DNA of 45,370 bases from a virus, in IMG/VR virus record IMGVR_UViG_3300028393_000107, positions 1-45,370 of that record. The stretch is one strand, 5' to 3'. Each line of letters starts with the position of its first letter. The first letter of the stretch is position 1. The translations under genes were made by a program, and so were the position numbers. The notes below the pieces were generated by a model that was not told where the DNA came from, ran no database searches, and saw only the letters and a program-made list of their open reading frames with translations. Below, piece by piece: positions 20,591 to 28,881 of this stretch.

Positions 20591-20845
20591 TTATTTTACC
20601 AGATTTACGACTTCTTCATAAAGAGTTTCAAGTTCATCAAACTCTTCAGCTTCTTGAGTCATATTTTGTTTATAATAAACCTTAGCTAATTTAGATATGG
20701 TTTTCTTAGGTAACTCAAAGGTCTCAGATAGATCTGCAATAATGTCTTTAACGAGATCTTTTTCTGCAGACACTCGTGTATAACTATCTGCAATCTCCTG
20801 CAGTGCGTCTTTAAATTTCTTACGGTCTACTTCATTGCTAATCAT
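20591..20845 (-). CDS. dsbA: DsbA-like double-stranded DNA-binding protein
   Basis: Eighty-four residues; the C-terminal KVYYKQNMTQEAEEFDELETLYEEV resembles T4 DsbA (ALYHKQERDVFEAETEEVVELYD), and the length is close (T4: 89). T4 DsbA binds dsDNA near late promoters. The gene lies near rnh as in T4. Confidence is limited by the short alignment. Confidence 0.62.
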   Translation of the reverse strand: MISNEVDRKKFKDALQEIADSYTRVSAEKDLVKDIIADLSETFELPKKTISKLAKVYYKQNMTQEAEEFDELETLYEEVVNLVK

Positions 20846-20848
20846 GTA

Positions 20849-21136
20849 TTACTCCCAAACAGAAATTGCGTGAACTGAATCCCAACGGAAAGATCTCCAA
20901 CCTTGACTTTCTAAGTCATAGACACGGCAGGCTTCTGGAATAACATCGGCTGTTGCTTCTGCAATGACTTCTGTGTCTTTGGTTTTTGGACGAGCATCTT
21001 CTGGGATGAGGGCTTCAGCAAGAGTGCACAACATTTTTCTTTCTGTACCATCTTTCTTTGTGAATTCAACCATAACTCCTTTATTATCAACACTACGAAG
21101 TAATTCTAAAACACCTTCAATTGTAAATTCAATCAT
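20849..21136 (-). CDS. WYL_2/DUF2693-type Sm-like SH3 beta-barrel protein
   Basis: Ninety-five residues with VMVEFTKKDGTERKMLCTLAEALIP, the signature of the small phage family annotated WYL_2 (DUF2693), followed by a C-terminal VYDLESQGWRSFRWDSVHAI. These may bind nucleic acid, but no function is established. It is coupled by ATGA to the 58-residue gene upstream. Confidence 0.78.
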   Translation of the reverse strand: MIEFTIEGVLELLRSVDNKGVMVEFTKKDGTERKMLCTLAEALIPEDARPKTKDTEVIAEATADVIPEACRVYDLESQGWRSFRWDSVHAISVWE

Positions 21137-21309
21137 GCTGCCTCCTTAGTTTCTTTCTTAGAAGACATTGCTTTCTTTTTATTAAAAGCATAATCAACTT
21201 CAGCTTGGATCATTGCTGCTTTAAAAGCATTGCGCTGAGTCTTATCCTTAATGGTGGCCAACAACTTTTTGGTTGGCTTAGACATGTTGTAATTACTATC
21301 TGCTTTCAT
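21133..21309 (-). CDS. 58-residue basic hypothetical protein
   Basis: ATG at 21309 (MKADSNYNMSKPTKKLLATI), very Lys/Ala-rich, ending KKETKEAA; its 3' end supplies the AAGGAGG ribosome-binding site of the next gene and overlaps it as ATGA. Possibly DNA-binding by composition; not recognised. Confidence 0.6.
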   Translation of the reverse strand: MKADSNYNMSKPTKKLLATIKDKTQRNAFKAAMIQAEVDYAFNKKKAMSSKKETKEAA

Positions 21310-21329
21310 ACTTTCTCCTTAATAAACAT

Positions 21330-21545
21330 TTAAATGAAAAGACCAATTGCATAGCATGCCAATAGCCCAATATCTACTACAATTAAACTTGTTTCTTTAA
21401 CACGGATAGCCCAAATGAGCCAGATGATTGTACCAATATTTAAAACATATAAATTTAGTGGGTGGATATCTAGAGAGGTTAACAGGGCACCAGCAAGAGT
21501 TATTGCCGTTGCAACCCATTTTAATATGAAATTCAAATTAAGCAT
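21330..21545 (-). CDS. small multi-span membrane protein
   Basis: Start taken at MLNLNFILKWVATAI (21545), overlapping the upstream TAA. Seventy-one residues with about three transmembrane helices. Pattern NLYVLNIGTIIWLIWAIRVKE resembles small inner-membrane proteins and the 76-residue protein at 31996-32226. Function unknown. Confidence 0.62.
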   Translation of the reverse strand: MLNLNFILKWVATAITLAGALLTSLDIHPLNLYVLNIGTIIWLIWAIRVKETSLIVVDIGLLACYAIGLFI

Positions 21546-21846
21546 ATTGAACTTCTTCACCTGTAAAAATATCAATTACTGTTTCACCTGCAAATGCATT
21601 TGCCATTTCAGCTTTTTCTTCGTCTGAGTAACCATACTTGCGGCGGTTAGCAATGTACTGGTTTAAGAAAGCATCATCTTCTTTTTTCTTAGTGTCAATG
21701 CTGTTGTAAAGCATTTCAGATGTGATATAACCTGCAACACATAAATCAGCCAATATGTCTGTTGGTGGAACTGTGTTATTTGAAACCCAACGAATAACAT
21801 TGTTATCCATGTAGGTATTTTCGAAGTGTTGTTTTGCTGTTTTCAT
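21538..21846 (-). CDS. hypothetical early protein, 102 residues
   Basis: Starts MKTAKQHFENTYMDNNVIRWV, acidic and Tyr-rich, with NTVPPTDILADLCVAGYITSEM, a small winged-helix-like arrangement at best. The RBS region AGAAAGAAACTAT follows early promoter 10. It precedes the small membrane gene. Family not recognised. Confidence 0.62.
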   Translation of the reverse strand: MKTAKQHFENTYMDNNVIRWVSNNTVPPTDILADLCVAGYITSEMLYNSIDTKKKEDDAFLNQYIANRRKYGYSDEEKAEMANAFAGETVIDIFTGEEVQYA

Positions 21847-21880
21847 ATAGTTTCTTTCTCAGTTAATCAATTTATATGTT

Positions 21881-21909
21881 ATTATAAGCTAATTATGAAT
21901 TAATGTACA
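21881..21909 (-). promoter_or_regulatory. early-type promoter 10
   Basis: TGTACA (21904-21909), 17-bp spacer, TATAAT (21881-21886) on the minus strand, followed by the conserved leader AACATATAAATTGATTAACT. Confidence 0.8.
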
Positions 21910-21925
21910 CTGTTTTATTCACTTT

Positions 21926-22099
21926 TTAATAAATTTCTTTTGTAATATAAAACTTATCAATTGGATATTTTTCTATGAATTTAGGATCTGCAACATAAGT
22001 ATTTAAATCTGCCATCCTAAAGAAAACTTTATGAAGTGCTGTTTTGTGAGTTACTTTATCAGATACTGTTAGATATACTGAGGTTGCTTTGCCAGCCAT
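21926..22099 (-). CDS. 57-residue hypothetical early protein
   Basis: ATG at 22099 (MAGKATSVYLTVSDKVTHKT) after AAGGAAATATCT. A small beta-alpha fold with a basic middle, ending KFYITKEIY. It lies alone between early promoters 10 and 11, so it has its own transcript. Function unknown. Confidence 0.6.
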   Translation of the reverse strand: MAGKATSVYLTVSDKVTHKTALHKVFFRMADLNTYVADPKFIEKYPIDKFYITKEIY

Positions 22100-22128
22100 A
22101 GATATTTCCTTATTTAGATTGTAAGGTC

Positions 22129-22157
22129 ATTATATACTAATATTGAATTAATGTACA
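22129..22157 (-). promoter_or_regulatory. early-type promoter 11
   Basis: TGTACA (22152-22157), 17-bp spacer, TATAAT (22129-22134) on the minus strand, context CTGTGTACATTAATTC. Drives the single 57-residue gene. Confidence 0.8.
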
Positions 22158-22160
22158 CAG

Positions 22161-23210
22161 TTATTTTATCCAATTAAATCTAGATTGCAATTCTTTAATA
22201 TCTTGTTCTATGGTAGTAGTATTTGTTGTTACCCCCAATGATGATCCATTTGAAGCTACTACTGGTTCACCTGAAGGAATAGGCACCCATTCTTTATCTA
22301 GATATGTTGGCTTAGGATCAAGGTTAAACTTAGGATCCCATTCTTTCTTTGGCTCTTCAGATATTGGTTCTTCTTTAAAAAAGTCATCCCAAACTTCCTC
22401 ATCATCATAATCATCAAAATTAGGATCATCGTCATGAGGTACATCTTCTTCTTTACGAAGATGTTTCATAGACCAATTAGCCGCAACTAACATAAGAACT
22501 GCAAGAGGATCAAATACTGAGACAATCATCATGATGACAACTCGAACTGCTTTCTCTAGGAAAGACTGGTCTAGACTGTCACCATAAATTAAGGCAGCGA
22601 TGTACTTTATTGGCCCGACTTCTGCTTCGACTTTCCTGAGCTGGCTGGAGATTGGGGCTTTTTCTTCGTTGAGCTTGGAAATTTCGGTTTGACTGGCTTG
22701 GATGGTGCTGTAGAGGTCTTTTCGCTCTTTGGCTTGGGACTTTCTAATGGCAATGGATCTTCCAATCCCCTTGTCGGTTGAATCGTTAGAGGTTCTGGCA
22801 ATGGTTTGATCCACTTGAGAATCAAGTTGAGTAATTGTTTTATGAGCTGCATCTATAGTTTCCTTTTCTGTTTTAATTTTTTCATCTATTAAAGCAACCT
22901 TTGCTGCTACATCACCGGTTGGTACTGCTTGATCCAAATGCGCCTTTGATAGGTAACCAAAGATACCCATACTGGTAAGACACATAAGAATAATTAACGC
23001 AATGGTGAAGTAAGTCTTCATCATTAACGGAACTTCTTTCCAATTTTTATATAACCAGGAGGCTACCACTAGTTTAGCTACCTCTAGTGTAGACCCCATA
23101 ATAATAATAGGAACTACCGCAGCAGAGAATATAGCAACAAGACCTGCTATACTGTAATATGCCGCAGTAGCTGAAAGTGCTAAAGCTGATAAGAACATTA
23201 AATATATCAT
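22161..23210 (-). CDS. multi-span membrane protein with coiled coil
   Basis: A 349-residue protein: three N-terminal transmembrane helices (residues about 3-25, 28-50, 66-88), a long periplasmic or cytoplasmic coiled coil (about 100-200: KIKTEKETIDAAHKTITQL...), a fourth helix near 225-245 (IMMIVSVFDPLAVLMLVAAN) and an acidic, Pro-rich tail (DDDPNFDDYDDEEVWDD). I recall similar proteins in T4-like aquatic phages, role unknown. It is coupled by ATGA to the 43-residue gene upstream. Confidence 0.68.
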   Translation of the reverse strand: MIYLMFLSALALSATAAYYSIAGLVAIFSAAVVPIIIMGSTLEVAKLVVASWLYKNWKEVPLMMKTYFTIALIILMCLTSMGIFGYLSKAHLDQAVPTGDVAAKVALIDEKIKTEKETIDAAHKTITQLDSQVDQTIARTSNDSTDKGIGRSIAIRKSQAKERKDLYSTIQASQTEISKLNEEKAPISSQLRKVEAEVGPIKYIAALIYGDSLDQSFLEKAVRVVIMMIVSVFDPLAVLMLVAANWSMKHLRKEEDVPHDDDPNFDDYDDEEVWDDFFKEEPISEEPKKEWDPKFNLDPKPTYLDKEWVPIPSGEPVVASNGSSLGVTTNTTTIEQDIKELQSRFNWIK

Positions 23211-23338
23211 TGGATAGCCTGAGTCTTTTTATTTTTTAGACTTTTCTTTAAAGCCTTTTTCCACATCTTGTGTTCTTGTTTCTTGTTATGCTCAACACAA
23301 GCTTTATACATTTTCTTAAGAATCTTTTTTACTTTCAT
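23207..23338 (-). CDS. 43-residue highly basic peptide
   Basis: ATG at 23338 (MKVKKILKKMYKACVEHNKK); about 40 percent Lys. It overlaps both neighbours by four bases (ATGA at each end), strong evidence for coupled translation. It may bind nucleic acid or membranes by charge; not shown. Confidence 0.58.
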   Translation of the reverse strand: MKVKKILKKMYKACVEHNKKQEHKMWKKALKKSLKNKKTQAIQ

Positions 23339-24090
23339 TCTGTTTCCTTCCAATAAATTATTTCCCAAAGTCCATCTTCATGCTCTACTAAAGCTGAGCA
23401 TGATTCAACCCAGTCTCCGTCATTCATATAGATTACACCATTAACTTTTTTAATTTCTGGAGTATGAATATGTCCACATATTACTCCGTCAAATCCTCTA
23501 CGATGTGCGTATTGTGTAACATTATCTTCAAACTTAAATACAAATCCTACTGCACCTTTAACTTTGTGTTTGAGATATTTACTTAAACTCCAATAACCAA
23601 ATCCAAATTTATGGCGAATATAATTAAAATGATTATTAAGCCATAAAACAAAATCATACGCTGAATCTCCTAAGAGACTAATCCATTTGGCCATGTCTGT
23701 AATACCATCAAACATATCACCATGAGTAATCAATAACTTATTTCCATCAATATCTGTATACTCTGCTTGATTGCAAATATCAATACTACCTAAAGAAAAT
23801 TGATTAACAAATGGACGTAAGAATTCGTCGTGGTTGCCAGTAACATAAGTTACTTTAACGCCTTGCTTTGAATATTTTAGTAAGCTATTTATAACATTGG
23901 TATGTGATTGCTTCCATACCCATTTGTTCTGTTGGATTTTCCAACCATCAATGATATCTCCTATTAGAAATAGGTTATCGCATGTATGATGTTTTAGGAA
24001 ATTATTTAGTAGATGTGCTTTGCAGTCTTTAGTGCCAAGATGCAAATCTGATATACAGATTGTTTTATACTTTGTTTTCAATTTTAACAT
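23335..24090 (-). CDS. LpxH/YbbF-like metallophosphoesterase
   Basis: A 251-residue calcineurin-fold enzyme with all motifs: CISDLHLGT, LIGDIIDGW, VTGNHDE, THGDMFDG and GHIHTPE. It is closest to the UDP-2,3-diacylglucosamine diphosphatase-like group, where the bacterial enzyme makes lipid X during lipid A synthesis. In a phage it might alter host lipid A or act on another phosphoester; not shown. Its start overlaps the GIY-YIG-like gene by 26 bases. Confidence 0.78.
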   Translation of the reverse strand: MLKLKTKYKTICISDLHLGTKDCKAHLLNNFLKHHTCDNLFLIGDIIDGWKIQQNKWVWKQSHTNVINSLLKYSKQGVKVTYVTGNHDEFLRPFVNQFSLGSIDICNQAEYTDIDGNKLLITHGDMFDGITDMAKWISLLGDSAYDFVLWLNNHFNYIRHKFGFGYWSLSKYLKHKVKGAVGFVFKFEDNVTQYAHRRGFDGVICGHIHTPEIKKVNGVIYMNDGDWVESCSALVEHEDGLWEIIYWKETE

Positions 24091-24475
24091 GACTCCAGTG
24101 TACGCGGCAATTAATGATACCGTTGTACCATTCGTCTGGATTCTCTAATACTCTTTTATCAAATTGCTCACGGGCTTCCAGATAATTTGCTGTGCCTTTG
24201 TTTAAACAAAAGTAAAGAATCTCTCTTTTGAAAGATTCCTTACCCAACAACTCAATGTCTTTCTTTAATTCTTCAGATGAAGACCAATAGTCTCGCCAGT
24301 CAGATTCGATTTTAAACCGTTTCTTTTTGCCTTTGACGGTTTTAGTCTTCATGGATTTAGTTGTCTTTAGCCCGATATATTTTTTGTCGGTCTGTATATT
24401 CGTAATGAGATATACAAATGCTAAATATTGAGGTTCAATCTCTTCTATAGGTTGATTATTAAAATACCAAGTCAT
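24065..24475 (-). CDS. GIY-YIG-like endonuclease
   Basis: A 136-residue protein from MTWYFNNQPIEEIEP (24475), overlapping the upstream TAA as TAATG. Contains VYLITN ... KKYIG, the two halves of a GIY-YIG core, then SDWRDYWSSSEELKKDI, a Phe-Lys-Arg-Glu segment and YLEAREQF with the catalytic-type Glu. Related small genes sit near nrdB in T4-like aquatic phages. It could be a homing or host-DNA-degrading nuclease. Confidence 0.68.
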   Translation of the reverse strand: MTWYFNNQPIEEIEPQYLAFVYLITNIQTDKKYIGLKTTKSMKTKTVKGKKKRFKIESDWRDYWSSSEELKKDIELLGKESFKREILYFCLNKGTANYLEAREQFDKRVLENPDEWYNGIINCRVHWSHVKIENKV

Positions 24476-24618
24476 TACGATTCGGAAAAATCTTCCTCTT
24501 CGTAAATATCGCCGCCACATACTGGACAGCAAACGATATCTTCTAACCTTGTATCATCCTTCATTATAATCTTTCCTTGTGCTTCACAGTGATCGCACTC
24601 GAAGTACTTAGTTGCCAT
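24475..24618 (-). CDS. 47-residue zinc-ribbon protein
   Basis: ATG at 24618 (MATKYFECDHCEAQGKIIMK). Two pairs, C-x2-C (CDHC) and C-x2-C (CPVC, preceded by another Cys), form a zinc ribbon. The acidic tail reads YEEEDFSES. It is coupled to both neighbours. Similar ribbons accompany nucleases or transcription factors; role unknown. Confidence 0.68.
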   Translation of the reverse strand: MATKYFECDHCEAQGKIIMKDDTRLEDIVCCPVCGGDIYEEEDFSES

Positions 24619-24877
24619 TTGATACCTTTTTTAGTTTTAAATTAAGTACAAAATTTTCAACTACTAGCTTAGTGATAGTAGCAATCATGATATCTCTCTC
24701 TTGTACATTATATTTATCAAATTTGTTAACTGTACTCATGGCAATTAATTTGTATGCATCTTCTTCAGATATCTCTAGCATACCCCAATCAATAGGATCT
24801 TCAGTTTCTACTTCTTGTGCTAATAGTGTTATACGTTCTATATAGGCAGCAACTGCTGCATCAGCGTTTTCATACAT
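24608..24877 (-). CDS. conserved hypothetical protein next to nrdB
   Basis: Eighty-nine residues (MYENADAAVAAYIERITLLA...), helical and acidic. It abuts nrdB and overlaps the zinc-ribbon gene by 11 bases. I recall a protein in this position in T4-like cyanophages. Function unknown. Confidence 0.62.
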   Translation of the reverse strand: MYENADAAVAAYIERITLLAQEVETEDPIDWGMLEISEEDAYKLIAMSTVNKFDKYNVQERDIMIATITKLVVENFVLNLKLKKVSNGN

Positions 24878-25863
24878 TATTCTTTACTCCAAACGTCAGT
24901 CCATGAACCTGATAAAGCACCCTTTGCATAATCAGTAACCCTATTCTCAAAGAAATTACCATGTACAGGAGCATTAATCATCTCTTCAACCCATGGTAAT
25001 GGATTCTTTTTGCGTTTAAAGATACCTTTCATTCCAAGGCTAATTAAACGTCTATCAGCTATATATCGAATATATTCTTTAACATCCTCTGCTTTAAGAT
25101 CTCTCATATCACCATTGATATAACATAGATCAATAAACTTATCTTCTAGTTCAACCATCTTTTCAGCAATAGTATAGATCTTACCTTTTAATTCATCATT
25201 CCAGATCTCATTATTTTCTTTAATGAATTCTTTAAAGAGTTTAATCATATTCTCGGCATGCATTGTTTCATCAACAATAGACCAAGTAACAATTTGACCC
25301 ATGCCCTTCATTAGCCCGTGACGCGGGAAATTGAGGAGCATAATGAAACTACTAAAAAGCTGCATGCCTTCAGTGAAAGCGCTAAAGACAGCAATATGCC
25401 GAGCAGTAGACTCCAATGTACCATTTTTCGAACTAAGGTCCATAACGTAATCATGTTTATCCTTCATAGATTGATATTCTAGGAACTGATTATAAGTTGA
25501 TTCAGGTAGTCCAAGAGTTTCAATTAAATGGCTATAAGCTGCAATATGAAGAGCTTCACGTGCAGCAAAGCCCATCAACATCATTCTAATTTCTGGTTGT
25601 GGAAAATGCGGCAAATAGTTATTAACATATCCACCTGCCACATCAATATCTCCTTGAGTAAAGAATCTAAAGATATTTGTTAGGAAGTCTTTTTCATTTT
25701 GATTAAGTTTCTTTTTCCAATCTTTTACATCTTCCATCATTGGTACTTCTGTATGTAACCAATGTGCTTGCTCATGTTTTAACCAAGCATCATAAGCCCA
25801 AGGATAGTTGAACGGTTTAAAATAATTACGTTCATCCATTAAATTTGATTTTGCTTTAGCCAT
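24877..25863 (-). CDS. nrdB: class Ia-type ribonucleotide reductase small subunit
   Basis: A 328-residue protein with the diiron/radical set: Glu39, Glu103 and His106 (REALHIAAY), Glu164, Glu198 and His201 (DETMHAE), and the radical tyrosine at 110, four residues after His106. It supplies the tyrosyl radical to NrdA for dNTP synthesis. The first metal ligand is Glu where E. coli has Asp84. The order nrdA-fmdB-nrdB and close spacing indicate one operon. Confidence 0.93.
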   Translation of the reverse strand: MAKAKSNLMDERNYFKPFNYPWAYDAWLKHEQAHWLHTEVPMMEDVKDWKKKLNQNEKDFLTNIFRFFTQGDIDVAGGYVNNYLPHFPQPEIRMMLMGFAAREALHIAAYSHLIETLGLPESTYNQFLEYQSMKDKHDYVMDLSSKNGTLESTARHIAVFSAFTEGMQLFSSFIMLLNFPRHGLMKGMGQIVTWSIVDETMHAENMIKLFKEFIKENNEIWNDELKGKIYTIAEKMVELEDKFIDLCYINGDMRDLKAEDVKEYIRYIADRRLISLGMKGIFKRKKNPLPWVEEMINAPVHGNFFENRVTDYAKGALSGSWTDVWSKE

Positions 25864-25871
25864 ATATTCCC

Positions 25872-26063
25872 TTAATATTTTCCGCCAGTTTTCATCCAGC
25901 CATTACCCTTATATTGAACCAAAGCCCCAGTATCACTTCCATGATATCTTTCAACTGGACCACATTTACAAGAAGGGCACTCTGATGGATCTGGATCATT
26001 TACACTTTTCTTTACTTCAAATACCTTATTGCAAGGTACACATTTGTAATCATACAACGGCAT
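25872..26063 (-). CDS. FmdB-family zinc-ribbon protein
   Basis: Sixty-three residues (MPLYDYKCVPCNKVFEVKKS...) with C-x2-C (CVPC) and C-x2-C (CPSC), the FmdB regulatory-protein ribbon, and a Gly-rich tail ending GWMKTGGKY. It lies between nrdA and nrdB, four to eight bases from each, and may act in this operon's regulation or in protein assembly. Role not established. Confidence 0.8.
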   Translation of the reverse strand: MPLYDYKCVPCNKVFEVKKSVNDPDPSECPSCKCGPVERYHGSDTGALVQYKGNGWMKTGGKY

Positions 26064-26066
26064 TAA

Positions 26067-27863
26067 TTATCCCTCACATGCTAAACACTCATTACCTTCA
26101 GCTAAAGATCTTAAATCAATCTCAGCAATAACTTCGCGTTCAATTTTCTTAGATACTTTATCTGCCTTAGCAATCTTATCTGAACGGCAGTAGTACATTG
26201 TTTTTAATTTAAGTTTCCATGCCATAAAATGTACCGCATGGATATATTTGATATTACTATCTGGTCTAAAGAATACATTAAGTGACTGCGCTTGATCTAT
26301 ATATTCTTGGCGATCTGCAGCATGTTGCACAACCCAACGCTGATCAATCTCCATAGATGTTTTAAACACATCTTTGGTGTAATCATCCATCCATGTTAAA
26401 TGCTGAACTGAACCATCATTTGCAATGATTGAAGACCAAATCTCTGCAGAATAGTCTTTACCTTGTTCTGCACAATATTTATCAATAACTTTATTTAGAT
26501 ATTGATTCTTATGCAAATGAGATCCGCTTAAAGTATCTTGACGATATGCGTTAGCCCTAAAAGGTTCAATAGATGGGCTAGTATTCCCCATAAGAATTGA
26601 AGAACTGGCATTAGGAGCAATTGCCATAAGATGACTGAAACGATTACCAGTACCAACAGCATCTGGAGCCTCTCCACGTTTTTTCCCCAATTCCAAGTTT
26701 GCCTCATTTAATTTACCTTTCACATATTTAAATATACCTTTATTAAGACCAGTTGCTAAAGCACTTTCCCAGGGAATGCCTTTCTTTTGCAATAAAGCAT
26801 GCCATCCCAAAGCGCCGATACCAATACTGCGCTCACGACTGGCACTGAAACGAGCGCGAGAGATAACATCAGGAGCATTGTCAATAAAATATTGTAACAC
26901 ATTATCGAGCATTTCAGCAGTGTCTCGAAGAAAGAGAGGATCTTGCTTCCAATCATCATAGTACTCCAGGTTTAGTGAAGATAAACAGCATACTGCTGTT
27001 CGTTCTTCGTTAGTAGGTAAAATAATTTCTGAACAAAGATTTGATTGATGTACTTTAAGACCTTTATCTTTAAGCCATTGAGGTAGCTTACGGTTTGATT
27101 CATCAATAAAATGTAGATACGGTTCACCAGTTTGCATACGTAATTCAAGGATCTCTTGCCATAAAGCTTTTGCAGATACAGTTTCACGTACTTCATTTGA
27201 ATGTGGATCAATAAGATCCCATTTATCATCTGCTTCTGAGTCCAACATGCATGCTTCAATAATATCCATAAACTTGTCTGAGATATTAACACCATGATGT
27301 AGATTCAAAGCCTTCATATTCTGATCACCAGTTGCTTTACGCATTTCGATAAACTGAATAATATCAGGATGATCAATATCTAAATATGCGGCATAAGAAC
27401 CACGACGAGTTTTACCTTGACGATACGCCAAAGAAGATGCATCATAGATCTTTAAATGAGGCATAACCCCAGTAGAAATAGCATCTGCTGAACGGATACC
27501 AAAACCAATACCAACACCACCTCCCATCATTGACAACCAATTTGTCTCTGATAGGTTATTAACTAATCCAGCTGCAGTATCTTCAATATAATTTAAAAAA
27601 CATGAAATAGGTAAGCCAAGCTTAGAACGCCCAAAAGATAGGATAGGAGTGGCATAAGATAACCAATGTTTAGATGAATACTCATATAAACGTTGAGCGT
27701 GTTCAGGATTGCTACCAAACTTACTAGAAACATATGCAAATCTTTCTTGAGGGGATGCTTCATCATCTCGTAAATAACTTTCTTTTAATCTAATCATTCC
27801 TAATTCATCAAACAATGAATCTCGTGAATAGTCTACCTTAATCCCGTGTACGGTTTCTTCCAT
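26067..27863 (-). CDS. nrdA: ribonucleotide reductase large subunit lacking the N-terminal ATP-cone
   Basis: A 598-residue protein with the active-site cysteines: Cys88 (LPISCFLN), the thiyl Cys in SNLCSEI and the partner in AVCCLSSLNL, the YY pair in KTMYYCR and the C-terminal CLAC. Cys88 corresponds to E. coli Cys225, so about 137 N-terminal residues, including the ATP-cone allosteric domain, are missing. This would remove dATP inhibition of overall activity. Expected partner NrdB lies downstream. Confidence 0.93.
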   Translation of the reverse strand: MEETVHGIKVDYSRDSLFDELGMIRLKESYLRDDEASPQERFAYVSSKFGSNPEHAQRLYEYSSKHWLSYATPILSFGRSKLGLPISCFLNYIEDTAAGLVNNLSETNWLSMMGGGVGIGFGIRSADAISTGVMPHLKIYDASSLAYRQGKTRRGSYAAYLDIDHPDIIQFIEMRKATGDQNMKALNLHHGVNISDKFMDIIEACMLDSEADDKWDLIDPHSNEVRETVSAKALWQEILELRMQTGEPYLHFIDESNRKLPQWLKDKGLKVHQSNLCSEIILPTNEERTAVCCLSSLNLEYYDDWKQDPLFLRDTAEMLDNVLQYFIDNAPDVISRARFSASRERSIGIGALGWHALLQKKGIPWESALATGLNKGIFKYVKGKLNEANLELGKKRGEAPDAVGTGNRFSHLMAIAPNASSSILMGNTSPSIEPFRANAYRQDTLSGSHLHKNQYLNKVIDKYCAEQGKDYSAEIWSSIIANDGSVQHLTWMDDYTKDVFKTSMEIDQRWVVQHAADRQEYIDQAQSLNVFFRPDSNIKYIHAVHFMAWKLKLKTMYYCRSDKIAKADKVSKKIEREVIAEIDLRSLAEGNECLACEG

Positions 27864-27870
27864 AATTTCC

Positions 27871-28881
27871 TCAATTATTATCTATAAATCTCTTTGCTGT
27901 TGCTAATGATGATGCAATTGCTTGATGCATATCTACATAAACGTACATTCCACATCGTCCAATAAACTCCATATTTGGTGGAGTCATTTCTCTGTACATT
28001 TTATATATATCCCTGTTTTTACCTTTTAAGTCCTTAACTGGATAATATCTTTCCATATTATTTTGTTTATAATCACATGGCTCTTCATATGTAATAGTAG
28101 TCATCTGATCATTTTCACCATGATTAGGAAACTTTTTCCACTCTGTCATTCTTGTATATGGGCCACTATGAGTGAAATTAACGCAAGGAACTGGAAGAAC
28201 AGAAGGGCTAGGTAAGTCCACGTGGTGGAATTTAATAGATCGATATGGTAACTCCCCATGCACGTAATCAAAAAACTGATCAATAGGCATACTATTGAAA
28301 ATAAAGTCAAAGAAAATGTTAGACGATTTGTCATATTCTACTCCTAATTTTACATCAATATCTGGATGATCAAAAATGTTTTCAAAGATAACAGTGTAAC
28401 CATGTTTTGGCATCAGCTGATATTCATCATTTGGGAAATACAACTCATTCATGTCATCACGAATTGGTACACGTGATAGAATAGATGGATCAAGTTCTTC
28501 AATCTCTTTATCCCACATCTTTTTAGTATATGGTCTAATGAATGTGTCAATGATATTCTCTTCACCAACAATCTCTTTAGTTTCTTTGTTAACAGGAAGC
28601 GTAACGTAACGGCCATCCTTTAGGATAGCTTTTACTTTATGTTGATAAGGTACCCATTCACCAAACTGAGATACCCAATCAACTACATCTTTATTATTAG
28701 TATGGAAGATATGAGGACCATATTTGTGGATACGAATACCATGCTCATTCTCATAGTCATAGCAATTACCACCAACATGGTCTCTCTTATCAATCACAGT
28801 TACAAAATGCCCAGCATCGGCAAGAGTACGAGCAATTACTGCTCCTGAAAAACCTGCGCCAACTACTAAGATTTTAGACAT
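27871..28881 (-). CDS. glf: UDP-galactopyranose mutase
   Basis: A 336-residue flavoprotein: FAD-binding GAGFSG (8-13), DKRDHVGGNCYDY, HKYGPHIFHTNN and RPYTKKMWDKEIEELDPS are Glf signatures. It interconverts UDP-galactopyranose and UDP-galactofuranose. It overlaps the glycosyltransferase gene by 16 bases and is seven bases from nrdA. A GalE-like epimerase lies one gene upstream, so a galactofuranose donor could be made from UDP-glucose. Confidence 0.87.
   Translation of the reverse strand: MSKILVVGAGFSGAVIARTLADAGHFVTVIDKRDHVGGNCYDYENEHGIRIHKYGPHIFHTNNKDVVDWVSQFGEWVPYQHKVKAILKDGRYVTLPVNKETKEIVGEENIIDTFIRPYTKKMWDKEIEELDPSILSRVPIRDDMNELYFPNDEYQLMPKHGYTVIFENIFDHPDIDVKLGVEYDKSSNIFFDFIFNSMPIDQFFDYVHGELPYRSIKFHHVDLPSPSVLPVPCVNFTHSGPYTRMTEWKKFPNHGENDQMTTITYEEPCDYKQNNMERYYPVKDLKGKNRDIYKMYREMTPPNMEFIGRCGMYVYVDMHQAIASSLATAKRFIDNN

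Noticed and set aside
26972-27295. 107-codon minus-strand frame inside nrdA
   Set aside because: Wholly inside the well-supported nrdA gene, in another frame, with no ribosome-binding site or family resemblance.
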